Positions 1 through 11,201 of a stretch of DNA of 64,000 bases are shown here, one piece after another. The stretch comes from Liquidambar formosana (lineage: Eukaryota > Streptophyta > Magnoliopsida > Saxifragales > Altingiaceae). The DNA is taken from contig CM077820.1 of NCBI GenBank assembly GCA_039720395.1, positions 17,195,923 to 17,259,922 on the forward strand, read 5' to 3'. The position numbers and the translations under genes are program-made. Under the pieces are notes generated by a model. It had not been told where the DNA came from, searched no databases, and saw nothing but the letters and a program-made list of their open reading frames with translations. Position 1 is the first letter of the stretch, and each line of letters opens with the position of its first letter.

Positions 1-642
1 TAAAGATCATTAATAGAGTAGCAATTGAATTACAATCTCAAAAAGGTAATTTGTGTAGACAACATGGCTGATGATATGTAAGTACTTATAGTAGGACTGC
101 AATTTGGGTAGATTGAGAGGTCAACCTAGGTTCTACTCCAAGCCTAACCCAATCCATGCTTCGAGTTGAGCTTCCCAGCTTGTGCTCAACTTGTACTCAG
201 GTTGAGTTCGGATTATGTAAGTTGAGAGGGTTGTGGAAAATCTGCTTCAATGAATAAAAATGCAATAATCAGTGTACTCCAAATCTCAATCATCCAAATT
301 GTTTTAATCAACTTGGAACATGTCAATTCAAAACATAAATTTTTTACCCAAAAAAATTTGAAGATGAAAGCATCAAAGTCATTAAACAACACTTAACTTG
401 CTATAGCAATGGACCTTAATTTTGTGGTGATATTTAATAGCTCGGAGGATATTTTTGTCAACCAACTCATGCCACGTCAAGTGTCATAACTAAGAGCTGT
501 TTATAGCATTTCCTTTGGATAGAAACCTCCTAAGAGAGGACTGTTCGGATCGTGGGAGGCTTGACTATAGGGCTGAACTAGTTGTTTTCTTTACAAATTC
601 TTTCTTAAATTAAGAGAAAGAAAGAGAATAGTAAACATCTTC
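1..642. other. gene-free AT-rich DNA
   Basis: No open frame resembling a protein, RNA gene or structured repeat was recognised. A purine-rich stretch near 610-630 lies just before the first MITE. Confidence 0.5.
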
Positions 643-650
643 ATTAGTCA

Positions 651-1194
651 TAGGAATGGCAATGGGTCGGGTCGGGTCGGGTCTACCCCATGCCCAACCC
701 GACTTTGAAATCCTATGCTCATGCTCGATCCCTAAACCTGATGAGGCAGAGAAATTAAATTACATCCCCGATCCAATTTCATCTTGGGAAACCTATGCCC
801 GACCCCGCCTTGCCCCAGCAAATTTTTATTTTATTTTATTTTTTTTTCCAAAATTCATTTTTTTGCTACTTACCACCTTGTTACATGTTGTTCATATATT
901 AAACCTATGCATGTTTTTAGCACCCAATATGATCTTGTTCAAATAAAATCATACTTAATATGATCACACAAATATTAGACACAAACATAAGAATTAAGAA
1001 ACAGTAAAAATAGATAACGAGTCTTCTAATGGACTCCATGAGCCTATACCAAAAGCCTATATATAAGGTCAAAATTGTAAAAGCATATTCGAGTCAAATC
1101 AGGGTATTTGAGTCAAATGCATATGGGATCCATGCCTGACCGGTACCCAACTTAAAATTTCAAATATATGCCCATACCCAACTTGATACACACC

Positions 1195-1237
<43 letters not shown>

Positions 1238-1297
1238 ACCCAAATGGGTAGGGGTCAAGTTGCAATCCTATGAATCGGGTTGAAATTTCCATCTCTA
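651..1297. mobile_element. hAT-type MITE with GGGTCGGG-rich ends
   Basis: The left end reads TAGGAATGGCAATGGGTCGG. The right end, reverse complemented, reads TAGAGATGGAAATTTCAACC, so the termini are imperfect inverted repeats. The element is flanked by 8-bp near-identical sites, ATTAGTCA (643-650) and ATCAGTCA (1298-1305), as expected for a hAT target duplication. The interior has a long poly-A (about 1197-1235) and no coding capacity. The open frame at 656-946 is only low-complexity TE sequence. Confidence 0.65.
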
Positions 1298-1454
1298 ATC
1301 AGTCATCACCACTAACTGGAGGAACTATAAGGCCTTAGCCTTTCAACCTTGCGTGTTGTAGCTTATTTCTTATCTCTGAAATGCGATTTGTGAACTTGAA
1401 CTTGGCATCGTGTTTTCTTGGTCTCTTAATCAATTAATTGGTCCCTATTCGTTT

Positions 1455-1862
1455 GATGGCTTTTTTTTTTTTTTTTGTTGTTGTTGTGTAGACCAAGGAA
1501 AAACAAAGCAGAACAACAAACCAAACCGACAAGAAGAAAAAGGAGACAAAAACTAAATCCACACACAATAGTCTAGTTGATAGGCCTCCATAACTAGGTT
1601 AGGGAGAGGAAGCATCAAGGGACTCTGAAAAACCCACTCTAAGAACCCACTTTGTCATAGCATCAACCACCCCATTTGCCATTCTTGAGATTTTGCGAAA
1701 AGAAGTAGAGCTCATTTGACCCAATCCATGACGAATATTTGAGATGATGAGTTCATAGTGCCAAGAGGCATCCAAAGATGGGGAGATGGTTTGATGGTTG
1801 ATGGTTCATTTGTGGAGTAAATAGCAATTGGAGGCAGCTGGTTTGATATACATTCACATTAT
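1455..1862 (-). mobile_element. 5'-truncated LINE 3' end (RNase H-like tail)
   Basis: Read on the minus strand, this segment encodes a peptide resembling the C-terminal RNase H-like domain of plant L1 elements (pieces such as YELIISNIRHGLGQ and MANGVVDAMTKWVL). It ends in a poly-A, seen as a T run at about 1459-1476. A 5' truncation with a 3' A tail is typical of target-primed LINE insertion. The target duplication was not resolved. Confidence 0.5.
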
Positions 1863-3369
1863 GTTCAACTTATTTTTAGTTTTATTTTTATTTCTGGTAC
1901 AAGATAACCAACACTATATAACATATATAAGATCCAAACAGAAAGAAGAGATGTCATTAAGTTACAAGGTCATTGGCTCTTTTCACCTTTGTTTAGTTGT
2001 ACTATAAGTTCAAAACTTTTTTGGGTGGAATGGAGTATCTCCACCCTTAAAAACCAACACTTTACAAGATTTGTCAATTAAGGGTGTGGGCAAAGGGCAC
2101 CAATTTGTTGGAATCAATGTCCAGCTTCTAGTTTTCTAAGGGGGATGCTTAAGACCAATGCAGTTGTAGTTAATATAATATGTGTCCTCCTTTATGGTTG
2201 GTTGTATTATATATTTATATAAATATATAGATAGTGACTTGGTCGTCGCAAATGCTCTGAGTCTCTTCTCAAGGAATCTTTTGCTCTTTAGATCGTATTT
2301 GCAGATGGTGACATGATTACCTTGGTCATGATAAATTGATGGTGTGTCGTGATTTACCAAATCTAGTTAAGCTAATCCAAGATCCTAAAGCCGGACATGG
2401 GCCAGCAGCACTAGGCCGGTTAAGGGATAAGGAAGAGAGGGTCTTCTTTATCAAATAATATTTTATTCAGTAGTCTATCATTTGAGGGTTTGTTTGTACG
2501 TTCAAAATAAAAATTAACTAATCATAGCATATTTTAAATAGTATAGAAGGCATAAATCAATCAACTTGAACAAGACAATCGTTTAATTTGAACTCCCCTA
2601 AATTTAAATAATAATAAAAAATCCAAAAAAGTTGAGGGCAACCAATATAGTTGGTGTTATAGGATCAATTTTTAAAAATTCTATTACCTTAGATCATTCT
2701 CTTAAATTTTTTCATTTGAAGTGATGGATTTGTATCCCTTTTTTTTTTTTTTTTTGGTCTAATGGATTTGTACCATCAATATTCTATAAAATACACTATA
2801 ATCATTAATTTCCATTTGGAAGCCCAAACACATCTTAAATGAATTAACGAATGAACATGGCCATACGGCAACATTTTAAGTCATGCAACTCAGATAGCAT
2901 CAATAGCATGATACCTAAATAGTGACATTCTTTTTACTTGTTGAGTAAAGTATCTTGGTTTTAAAATTATAAGAAGCATTTATACCCATTTGTTAATCTT
3001 GGTATGTTTGGAATAAAGTTACACCCTATCCATTATCTTAAAAAAAAAAAAAAAATACAAAAAAAAGGAAAAAAGACCTTTAGAAAGGGAAATGGACACG
3101 TGGTGTTAAATGGAAGCCACCACAAAGAGTCGTGACAAAGAGTAGGTACACTATTTGGACTCCTAAGCAATTTTATTTGGGACATGTCCCATGTATAGCT
3201 ATCAATCCCTATCATACACCAAGCTAAAAGCTTAAACACGCACGACTACATTTATCAAACTGTGTGATGAAATCCAATATGATTCCACATTTTCTTTGTA
3301 ACACCGCTCTCTCATCAATCCGTTATAACGCCAAAATTAAATATTGTTTAAACGGTGATGACTTATTGA
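1863..3369. other. gene-free intergenic DNA
   Basis: AT-rich sequence with scattered T and A runs (for example 2739-2755 and 3040-3054). No gene, RNA or clear transposon ends were recognised. Confidence 0.45.
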
Positions 3370-3445
3370 CCCATGCGAGTTTAATTTTGTGCTCAATGGG
3401 GTCCGTGAATGTTAATCTATTGATGGAATGGTGAAGGTTTAGTGG
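3370..3445 (+). other. relic similar to the TNL 5' flank
   Basis: The order TTTTGTGCTCA, ATGGGGTC, GTGAA, TTGATGGAATGG matches the sequence about 200 bp upstream of the TNL start (11,597-11,660: TTTTGTGCTCA, ATGGGGTCGGTGAA, TCGATGGAATGG). A second short match (TTCCGCAAACCA near 5,430 against ATTCCCGCAAACCA near 11,680) lies beyond the Helitron-like element. This suggests a decayed duplicate of the TNL upstream region split by an insertion. No TNL coding sequence follows it. Confidence 0.4.
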
Positions 3446-3780
3446 TGCAAAGTTTCAATAATGTGGTGGGAGCTGCAAGAACACATGGGGATCTTCTTTG
3501 TATGTAAATTTTTATTATTAATTGATAACGTTTAGGGATATTATATTATAGGGCTTACTCCCGCTAAGTGAGGTTTTAATCTAAATTAAATTTCTAAATG
3601 TCCGAGTAAGACCGACCATACACAAACAAAGATAACTACATGAAATGATAGCATTTGAAAAACCCATTCGAGACCTAACCATTCATCAAACCTGTAAAGA
3701 CGCATGTGAAACTAGATATTACTATTAAAAGATTCCACTGAGAAGTGATAATCACAAAGAGCATGCGGTCACTTATTACG

Positions 3781-5315
3781 CTATATATATATACTAGCTT
3801 TAGAACCCGTGCAACGCACGGATTAATTTATAAAAAATAATATTATTAACAAATTAAAATTTTAACAAAACCCTTATTCTCTAAAATAGTAAAATATATT
3901 TGTTAATATAATATGTCAATTAAATTGAAAAGATATAGACAAAAATAAATAAAATAATTTAATCAAAATAATCTTTGGTATGATGTTAGTATAATGTATT
4001 ACACAAAATTTAATTATATTCTCGAAAAGATAAATTATTTTGAAAAACAATTAATTTAATAGTGGAAACTTGTAAAAAAAATGAAGGAACTAATACGTTA
4101 TGATATTTGGTGGAAAAAGATTAAAATTCTCTAAAGCCTAGTCTATCCCACAATCATGGTTTTAACATGTTGGTATATACCTAAGCAAATATAGCCGTTG
4201 AAGGTGTCTCGAAATCCGACGGTGGAGATTGTAAAATGCATGACAATGATAAATCTTGACTTTTCATGAAGTTTCGAGTGGGTTTCACAAAGAGTGAAAA
4301 ACCATGGGGAAAAATATCAAAAATATATTTGAAATTATATCATAAAAAGATGAGAGAAAAGTCTAGACTGAGAAAGAGAATAGGAAAAAAAGCCGGAAGA
4401 AGAAAAAAATAAGAGAAAGTATAAATCTTTTCAACTTTATGTAATTAACCATATGGGAAGAATTTTGATTCAAATAGATTTTTTTTTTTTTTTTTATTCA
4501 TGTCAGAAGCAAATCGGGAGAATCTGAAGATTCTAGCGGATTGTGTTTTCTTTTTTAATCTTCCTTTCCTTTATTTGTCTTTCTTTTTAATTATGACTAT
4601 TTATAGTTTTATACGTTTAATTTTTAGGAGGGGAAATGAATAAGCATAAAGAAAACAGAAAAATATAGTACAGTTTATTAAGTTTGGGTTGAACATTATA
4701 TAGTGTGGGTTTTCTAATCCTCTCACATAAAAACAAAGAGATATGTAATGAACACCAAACGTCAACTTACCTCCAGCATATAAGAAAGAGCAAGTAATAT
4801 AAAAAAAAAAAGAAGAAAGAAAAAAGAAAAGAAAAAGAAGGTGAGGAATTTATCTTTTGGTGACCACTTCCCAACTTGATACCAAACAAAGAAAGTTAGT
4901 AGTCCTTTTGAAGCACTTATCAAGTCAATTTGTAGCAAGTTGACAGACAATATCCTTTTTTTGGTATTAAGTTGGAACGTGATCACTACAAGTAGAAGTC
5001 ACTAAAAGTAACTTTTTGGAAAAATTACATTTTAGTGCCTGCTTTCTAACTTAATACGAAACAATGGAAGTTAGCTGTCATTTTGGCGCACATTAGTAGT
5101 CAATTTGTAGTAAGTTGATAGATAGTATCTTTTTCTTGGAATTAGGTTGGAAAACCATTACTAAAAGGTAATTTTACCAAAAAAGTTTTCATCTGCTGCC
5201 ACTGGGACTGTTTCAGCATGTGAGAGGGCAAAAAAAAAAAAAAAAAAAAAAAAAAAACTATACTGACACGTGGCATAAGGAGGTTTGCTTTCCTCCGTTT
5301 TAGTATATATAATAG

Positions 5316-5325
<10 letters not shown>
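3781..5325. mobile_element. Helitron-like non-autonomous element
   Basis: The left end, CTATATATATATACTAGC, is followed by CCCGTGCAACGCACGG, a near-palindrome commonly found at the ends of non-autonomous Helitron-type elements in plants. The right end holds a stem-like AGGAGG...CCTCC followed by TTTTAGTATATATAATAGAT. The termini share an inverted TATATACTA motif. There is no coding capacity. Class assignment rests on remembered end motifs only; a TIR-type MITE is the alternative. Confidence 0.4.
4840..5185. repeat. two diverged direct repeats, about 170 bp each
   Basis: Unit A (about 4,845-5,010) and unit B (about 5,023-5,180) share ordered blocks: CACTTCCCAACTTGATAC versus GCTTTCTAACTTAATACG, GAAAGTTAG versus GGAAGTTAG, AGTCAATTTGTAG in both, AAGTTGA, AGA(C/T)A, then TAAGTTGGAA versus TAGGTTGGAA. 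The pair is an internal tandem duplication inside the Helitron-like element. Confidence 0.55.
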
Positions 5326-5351
<26 letters not shown>

Positions 5352-5479
5352 TTTTTAGTTTGTGATTGTTTTTGGATTGCTGAACTTCAATATCGAGTGT
5401 GATAATTAACTAATTAACCTCTGCGCACAATTTCCGCAAACCACCCCCGTAAAGGCCGACGCTGTCGGCAATTACCCAT

Positions 5480-6036
5480 GTTCTTACTCGTGACAAGTGC
5501 AATATGACTTACGTGGTCGTGAAAAAGTGATTTGGAAAAAGCCAAAAACCTGAGTATTTTTTGTTTTTTTGCCTCCTTTTGTCTTATATACATCCTCTGT
5601 CTGGTGCAAAAACAATTTTTTTAGGGCAGCCTTAGTATGATACACAGTCAAATTATGAGCACACATGGTTTTTGGTTTTCTTAAAAAAAAAATTCATGAT
5701 TTATTATTTTTTTACCAATGATTTGATTGTCATTGTTTTTAAAAATAACAGTTCTATCATGTTTTTTTTTTTTGTTTTTTTTAAATAAGTCTATCATTCA
5801 AATGAAGATCAAATTACATCCATATTCCTTTTGTTTAAGGTTTAATACATGGGCCAAACCACTCTAGCCAACTTCACTCATTTATAAACCCAAATGGGTT
5901 TTATTAACTTGTACTCTTAGGGTACTTTTTAAGATACAATTAGGAAAATGTTATGAACAGCTCTTAATTACAATACTTAGTTACAACACCTTGGTTTTCT
6001 TATAAGTGAGTCAGGAGTTATGGTTGGTCGATCTTC
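5480..6036. other. gene-free intergenic DNA
   Basis: AT-rich with several T runs. No gene or transposon boundary was recognised. Confidence 0.4.
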
Positions 6037-6039
6037 ATG

Positions 6040-6345
6040 CATATAAGTTCTTTTATTTTTCTTCTTTTTATAGGAGTTTTGCTTTATTTATATTGTTTTC
6101 TTTATCTGTTGGAGATTGTCTTTTGTAGGAAAGTGCTTCGGGTATTTTTTTTCGGGTGTTTGGGTTGTCACTTTGGTGTTTTTTTGTTTCTTTGGGGAGG
6201 GGGTTGTAGGGGTTTTCTTCTATCTGGTGTGCTTTTGATGGAGTGCTTTTTGTTGTTTTGGGGGTTAATGTGCTGTTTTTGGGTGTATCTTTTTATTATC
6301 TTAATAATATCTTTTCGCTGATAATAATAATAAAATTAAAAAAAA
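6040..6345 (+). mobile_element. possible LINE 3' UTR tail
   Basis: A T/G-rich strand (repeated TTTTGG, GGGTGTTTGG) ends in TTAATAATATC...TAATAATAATAAAA and an A run. This composition and tail resemble plant L1 3' ends. The open frame at 6,037-6,321 reads mostly F, L, G and C and is a composition artefact. Similar T/G-rich tails occur near 8,610-8,850 and 10,811-10,980. Confidence 0.3.
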
Positions 6346-6765
6346 AAAAATGATGGGAGGAATTTGTTGACAAAAATACTCTCCAAGCTATACATAAAAG
6401 GTCCATTGTTACATTAGGTATTATCTTTATGATACTGTATTATAGTGTTTTGTAAACATAGCCTATACAATTTTTTTTTTTTTTAATTATACAATTTATA
6501 GGATTTATCCTTACCCCAAACTCCCGATATTGATCGATAAAGGGAGTATCTTCTTAAACTTGGATTGAAATTCACTCACTTAATAAGTGAGGAGAATGTC
6601 ATTAAATTATTATGTCATTAACCATTGCCTATATAATTAATAATGCAGAAGGTGCATGGAAAGAAGTGAAAAGTAAAAAAATGATATGAATAATATAGAA
6701 AAAAAATATGAAAATGCATTAATGACAAAAAGGTAGAAAAAATTGTGCATTTAAATTTTTCCATA

Positions 6766-7008
6766 CACATTGTCCTTCACGAGTTTGGATTCAGTGCCGA
6801 GCTTAACCGGTGCTGAGGTCATCATGGTTGTCCATCTCGAATTTGAATGGCTAAAATTAAAAGATGAAAAAGTAACTGTTGAAATTACCAAAATGCCTTT
6901 ATATGCAACTTTCTCATCTTTTAATTTCAGTCGTCCAAATCTGAGGCAGATGACTGAGATCATCTCGGCATCGTGGTAAGCTCAGCACTGAATCCGAACA
7001 CGTGCTCC
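6766..7008. mobile_element. foldback MITE with long inverted repeats
   Basis: The two halves are inverted copies. The left arm contains GGATTCAGTGCCGAGCTTA and AAATTAAAAGATGAAAAAGT. The right arm, reverse complemented, contains GGATTCAGTGCTGAGCTTAC and AAATTAAAAGATGAGAAAGT. This explains why overlapping frames on both strands (6,770-6,979 plus; 6,751-6,963 minus) read similar peptides containing LKLKDEKV. The transcript would fold into a hairpin of about 100 bp per arm, so it could be a small-RNA source. Superfamily not assigned. Confidence 0.6.
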
Positions 7009-7013
7009 AATAA

Positions 7014-8056
7014 GGCCCTGTTTGGCTAAGCTTTTGGATAATCCAAAATTACTTTTTAAGCCTAAACTCACTTTGGGTCCTGTTTGGCATCCTAAATCGT
7101 AATCACTTATAAGTTCAAAAAGTGATTCTATAATAAGCAAAATGCCCATTCTAATCAAAATCAAGGCGTCAGCTTTGCAGAGGATTTTAATAAATTTTCA
7201 TATTTTCAAAACTACCTTTAATGCTTGAGTATGAAAACAATTTTTTTCCACCCATATCCTTTAACAAAACGTTAATGGCCCCATCTTAAACCCAAGCAGT
7301 CATTTTCTCTTCTATGGTTGTGCTCTTCTTTCCTGCTAGCATCAATGTGTTGGTAACTTCAACCAACTTGGACTCGTAGGATCCTAATTTAAACTTCAAA
7401 TCTTTCTTTCTTCCCTTTTTTTTTTTTTTTTTTTTTTTCAAATGATTTATATTTGTTGGAGTTTTTTCAAGAATTAATTCCATAAAATTTGATTTGTAAT
7501 AATTTTTTTAAAAAATATCTATTCATGCTTTTTTTTCTTTGTTTTAAGTGCCAAAAAAAAAAAAAAAAAAAAGGACAAAAAAAATAGCCCTTAAGCAAAG
7601 TCCCTAATAATACACCTTTGTAGGGTTAGTCGAGCGGTCAAGTCTTGTGTGTGTTTTTCAGAGGTTATCATTTTGACGCCTCACTATTCTTGTTGTTTGT
7701 GTGAGTATAGACGTCTCAGCTAAACTGTTAGGAAAATAGTTTGAGTTTAAATTTCAATAAGAGTATGGCTTAGGATATCCCAATCATTAATATTAAAAAA
7801 AAAAAAAAAATCACTACTAATACCAAATAGTTTAAAAAAAAAATTAAAAAAATCATTTATTATAAGGACAGTTTAGTTCAATTCAAGATTATAACAATTT
7901 CAACAAATGTTCTTTCCAAAACAGAATTTTTAGCTTTAACAACACTTTTGAAGTACAGTTTTCTAATAGAGACTGATTTTCTTCTATTACTCATAACTTC
8001 TGATTCTCTTCCACTATGGTCTAAAAACAAAAGTTATAGTTTTCCCGAACAGAGCC
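7014..8056. mobile_element. PIF/Harbinger-type non-autonomous element, copy 1
   Basis: Termini GGCCCTGTTTGG and (reverse complement) GGCTCTGTTCGG, flanked by TAA (7,011-7,013) and TAA (8,057-8,059), fit a 3-bp Harbinger-type target duplication. The interior matches the element at 53,063-54,051 in opposite orientation, including blocks around GGATCCTAATTTAAACTTCA and the SINE-like insert. There is no transposase. Confidence 0.6.
7618..7812 (+). mobile_element. SINE-like sequence inside the Harbinger-type element
   Basis: GGTTAGTCGAGCGGTCAAG resembles a tRNA-derived pol III A box. About 30 bp later comes a weak B-box-like GGTTATCATTTTGACG. The segment ends in TATTAATATTAAAAA and an A run near 7,793-7,810. 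The same block in reverse orientation is inside the element at 53,063-54,051, so it predates the separation of those two copies. Confidence 0.4.
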
Positions 8057-8288
8057 TAAGGGACATGTTAAAAGCTAGGACCCTTCCAAAATAGATCTCA
8101 CGGCTCAATTTCCTCATTATGATCAAAAGCTCCCCTCCAGGTCTGGTCTTGGGAAGAAGTAGGTTGTGGTTTCCAATTGGTAAAAGGTTTTCTTTGGCGC
8201 TCTGTTCATGTTAAATCAAACCAGCGTAACCGTAGATATATATTCATCATATACTTAATTGTATTGCATGCAGGTTTGAGCGGGAGCC

Positions 8289-8492
8289 ATGTCGGACAGT
8301 AGGGGACAATCAAGTTCTGGTCATCGCTCCGGCAGTAGTACATTTCAAAACGCTGAGGGTGGCCTTTCGACTAGATGTGAGCGTTGCGAGCTGATTTGGA
8401 AAAATAATAATTCCATGGCTCATTATCAAAAATTGGTTCGGGGAGAACATATAGAAAATGATCCTCCAAAGCCTTCGGTGAAGAGACGATAA
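8289..8492 (+). CDS. small hypothetical ORF, 67 codons
   Basis: An ATG-initiated frame, preceded by GCAGGTTTGAGCGGGAGCC, encodes a Ser/Gly-rich N terminus (SDSRGQSSSGHRSGSS), a CERCELIWKNNN stretch with two Cys, and a basic end (PSVKRR). I do not recognise a family. The first part of its sequence recurs in diverged form just downstream (8,494-8,578), where it is not open. It could be the last exon of a decayed gene or chance. There is no supporting promoter or splice context. Confidence 0.2.
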   Translation: MSDSRGQSSSGHRSGSSTFQNAEGGLSTRCERCELIWKNNNSMAHYQKLVRGEHIENDPPKPSVKRR

Positions 8493-8578
8493 TTGTGAGG
8501 GTCATAGCTGCAGCAGTAGCACGGTCATGTCAAAACCCTGGTGTTGCTCTTTTCAACTAGATGTTCTCGTTGCGCTCT
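8310..8578 (+). repeat. diverged tandem duplication, period about 185 bp
   Basis: GGTCATCGCTCCGGCAGTAG (from 8,318) recurs as GGTCATAGCTGCAGCAGTAG (from 8,500). The following blocks TTTCAAAACGCTG, CGACTAGATGT and GCGTTGCG recur as GTCAAAACCCTG, CAACTAGATGT and TCGTTGCG. The duplication covers the centre of the hypothetical ORF. Confidence 0.5.
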
Positions 8579-8579
8579 A

Positions 8580-9154
8580 TGAATAAATTAGAGGACAACC
8601 TAGATATATATATGTATGCTGTGATTTTCTTCGGTTCTTTGGGTCCGTTTAAGTTCCTGCTGGGTGCCTTTTATTTTTTATCGTTTGGCTAATGTTGTTG
8701 TGGGTTGGGTTCCTTTATAGTCTGGGTTTGATGGTGTTGACATGCGGGGCTGTTCTTTCTTTGGAATGATTGTACTTTTTTCATTTTATCTCAATAGGAT
8801 CTCTGTTCTTGCTATTTTAATTTAATTTTTTTAAAAAAAAAAAATGCTGAACTGATGAATGAAGTGAATCGTCACAATGGCAGAACAAACCCTGCCCAAT
8901 ATACAACCGGCCAATACAAATCGAGGAAACGCCTATATATCCCAGATAACTACAGCCCAACACCGAGAAGCACCCTTCACAGATAAAAATCCAGCATACA
9001 ACCTAAATTCCAAGCCATGAAAAGAATGAAGCAGATCTACATGAAAACCAAATATCGCTAATTGATCAGCCACCATAATTCCTTCTCTAACATTAATGGG
9101 AGAAGCAGACATGCACAAACCCCGCTGTTACCCATATATACCTCTATCATAATC
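8580..9154. other. gene-free DNA with a LINE-tail-like stretch
   Basis: The segment 8,610-8,850 is T/G-rich on the plus strand and ends with CTCAATAGG and an A-rich tail, as in plant LINE 3' ends. The rest shows nothing recognisable. Confidence 0.35.
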
Positions 9155-9162
9155 CCCGTGAC

Positions 9163-9994
9163 CAGTAGCGGAGCCATGAATTTTCTCTAGCAAAGTTGAC
9201 TTATATTTGGATGTTTGTGTGTGTTTTTTCTCACTATATAAATTAAAGAAGGTGAGGCTATTGCCACAACAAAAATTCATATGCATTCCTACCTAGTTTA
9301 CACTTTTTAAGGTTTTATATATAAAAAATATACAAGATTTTCATAACAACTAACCGTGATATTCATTAGAAAACATCATTTTGAACAACTTGGTTGAATT
9401 ATTTCTTTCTTTCTTTCTCTCTTTTCTTTCTTTTCTTTCTTTCTTTCTTTATTTTTTTTTTTCCCCTCAAAATCTATCATTTAAATGGATTTTTTCACCA
9501 CTTTTCATGAAACGTTCTGTATCCAAAAAGTCCACCGACAAATTTTGAAAAAATTTTCCTCTACAAAGTTGTTTAAAAAGTATAAACTAAATAGAGTACA
9601 AAGGAATTCTTGTGGTGACAGTAACCCCTCATTAAAGAATCCTATGAAGTAACTTTCTATCAATTTTTTTTTTTTTTCTCCTAACAGACAATAACAAGAA
9701 CAAAGAAAAGGTTTTTGAACATAATACATAACTATTTATTGATAGCAAGAGGGGCACAATTAAAATGATTAAAATTTTGTTAGATAAAAGGGGTAAGAGT
9801 TTTTTATATGAAAGGAAAAAAAGAAAGAGGGAGGGTTACAATTAAAAAAAGTGAAGGACCAAAATTTTTTTAGCAGAGTCAGATTTAGAAATACCAAAAG
9901 TTTTTGTGCGGTAAAAAGAAAGAGTGAGGGTTACAATTAAAAAATGTAGAGGAGGGTCAAGTGCCCTCTTTGTTAACCCCTCTGTCCGCCCCTG
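9163..9994. mobile_element. hAT-type non-autonomous element
   Basis: The left end CAGTAGCGGAGCC and the right end, reverse complemented CAGGGGCGGAC, are the inverted termini. 8-bp sites CCCGTGAC (9,155-9,162) and CCCATGAC (9,995-10,002) flank it, one mismatch apart. It has no coding capacity. A foldback element and CTTT microsatellites lie inside. Confidence 0.7.
9247..9635. mobile_element. Mutator-like foldback MITE, nested copy
   Basis: Left GAGGCTATTGCCAC and right CTTGTGGTGACAGTAACCCC, with internal landmarks TAGTTTACACTTTTTAAGG, AAAACATCATTTTGAACAAC and ATCTATCATTTAAATGG, match the family seen intact at 52,018-52,431. This copy sits inside the hAT element and carries a CTTT-repeat expansion at about 9,405-9,450. 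Confidence 0.55.
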
Positions 9995-10002
9995 CCCATG
10001 AC

Positions 10003-10587
10003 GAGCACATCTCTTGTGCCTAATATCCCACATTGGTCAAGTATGGGATTGGCCATGTGTAAATACACTCTTGGGTACCCTTCTCTTATTACAAACAAAT
10101 TTTCAATATACGGTGAGTTTTACCTAGGTCCTGGGAAGGGATCAAAAAAATTTAGACTTGCCCTAAACCTCTGTCTTGTAGAAAAGAAGCTAGTGTTGTA
10201 ATTCATTTTAATATTCAAGAGCTTTGGATCGTCACTGATTGTTGGAACTTTCTCAAAAACATGAAAATCAACATCATGATCAATATTTTCGCCATTCAAT
10301 TTCTCCTCATCATGATGATTCATTTCTTCAAGCACCATCAAAATGTTAGTGTAGCCTTCACTCATTTTTTGTTACCTTTGAGTAGCTTTATCGAGTAATC
10401 CAATCATCTTCTTAAAATCTTCGCACATCGAATTGATAATCTCCAATGATGTAGGTATCCCAAAAACAATTGCTTTGATACCAATTGATACATTCATCCT
10501 AGCCTGAATTGATGCAAAATAAAATAAAAATAAAGAATGGGTTTTTGGGCTTATGCCGAAAGTTTTGATTCAGGTAGTGTTGAGTGG
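10003..10587 (-). mobile_element. LTR-retroelement remnant with tRNA-Met primer site
   Basis: On the minus strand, ATGTATCA is followed by ATTGGTATCAAAGCA (about 10,471-10,488), the layout of an LTR end and an initiator-tRNA primer binding site. A minus-strand frame (10,120-10,365) rich in Asp, Glu and His follows but matches no known gag. No partner LTR was found. Confidence 0.3.
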
Positions 10588-10593
10588 TCTTAA

Positions 10594-10809
10594 CCCATGT
10601 TTGTTTAACTAGAATGAAATGAAATGGAATCACATTCCAATTTATTCCAAACAATATGTTTAATTAGATGAGATAATTTAAATGAAAATGGAATTAAATA
10701 ATATGTTTAGACAACCATTTCAAATCATTTTCCTTTCTGGACTATTTAAAACATGGAATCAGATTTCATTCCCGTCAATTCTAGCTATTCTAGTTAAACA
10801 AACATGGCC
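10594..10809. mobile_element. short TIR MITE
   Basis: The left end CCCATGTTTGTTTAACTAGA and the right end TCTAGTTAAACAAACATGG are almost perfect inverted repeats. The preceding TAA would fit a Harbinger-type target but the right flank is degenerate. The interior is AT-rich and non-coding. Confidence 0.6.
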
Positions 10810-10810
10810 C

Positions 10811-11201
10811 TACTCCTTAGTGTGCTTTTGTTTTGGTTTTTTTCTTTTGGTTAAAAAATGGTGGTCTTAGTTGAATAAGTTGGTGTTTGTGGGTGTTTTA
10901 TTGGTAATGTTCTAAACATCTTATAATTTAATAAATTTTTGGCTGATAAAAAAAGAAAAAAAAAAAGAAAAGAAAAGAAGAGAAAAGAAAAAAAGCATCC
11001 ATCTCTTTCTCCCACATGTTACCCAAATGCAGCAATGTATAAAATACATTTAATTTGGGGTAATCTTTACACACATATAATCTTTACATAGAATTCATGG
11101 CAATATTATTTAAAACCATAAGTGGAATGCTCCTACCACTTAAGATCCCAAACACATCATGAAGCATCCACTAATATATACACATGAATATAAAAAATAT
11201 A
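10811..11201. other. gene-free DNA with A-rich tail
   Basis: A T/G-rich stretch ends in AATAAATTTTTGGCTGAT and a long AG-interrupted A run (about 10,950-10,995), resembling a LINE 3' end. Nothing else was recognised. Confidence 0.35.

Noticed and set aside
6037..6321. ORF of 94 codons with membrane-like sequence
   Set aside because: T/G-rich composition artefact of a LINE-tail-like stretch; no family similarity.
7618..7690. Possible tRNA gene
   Set aside because: Only an A-box-like stretch is convincing; no cloverleaf can be drawn and it sits inside a MITE, so it was called SINE-like.
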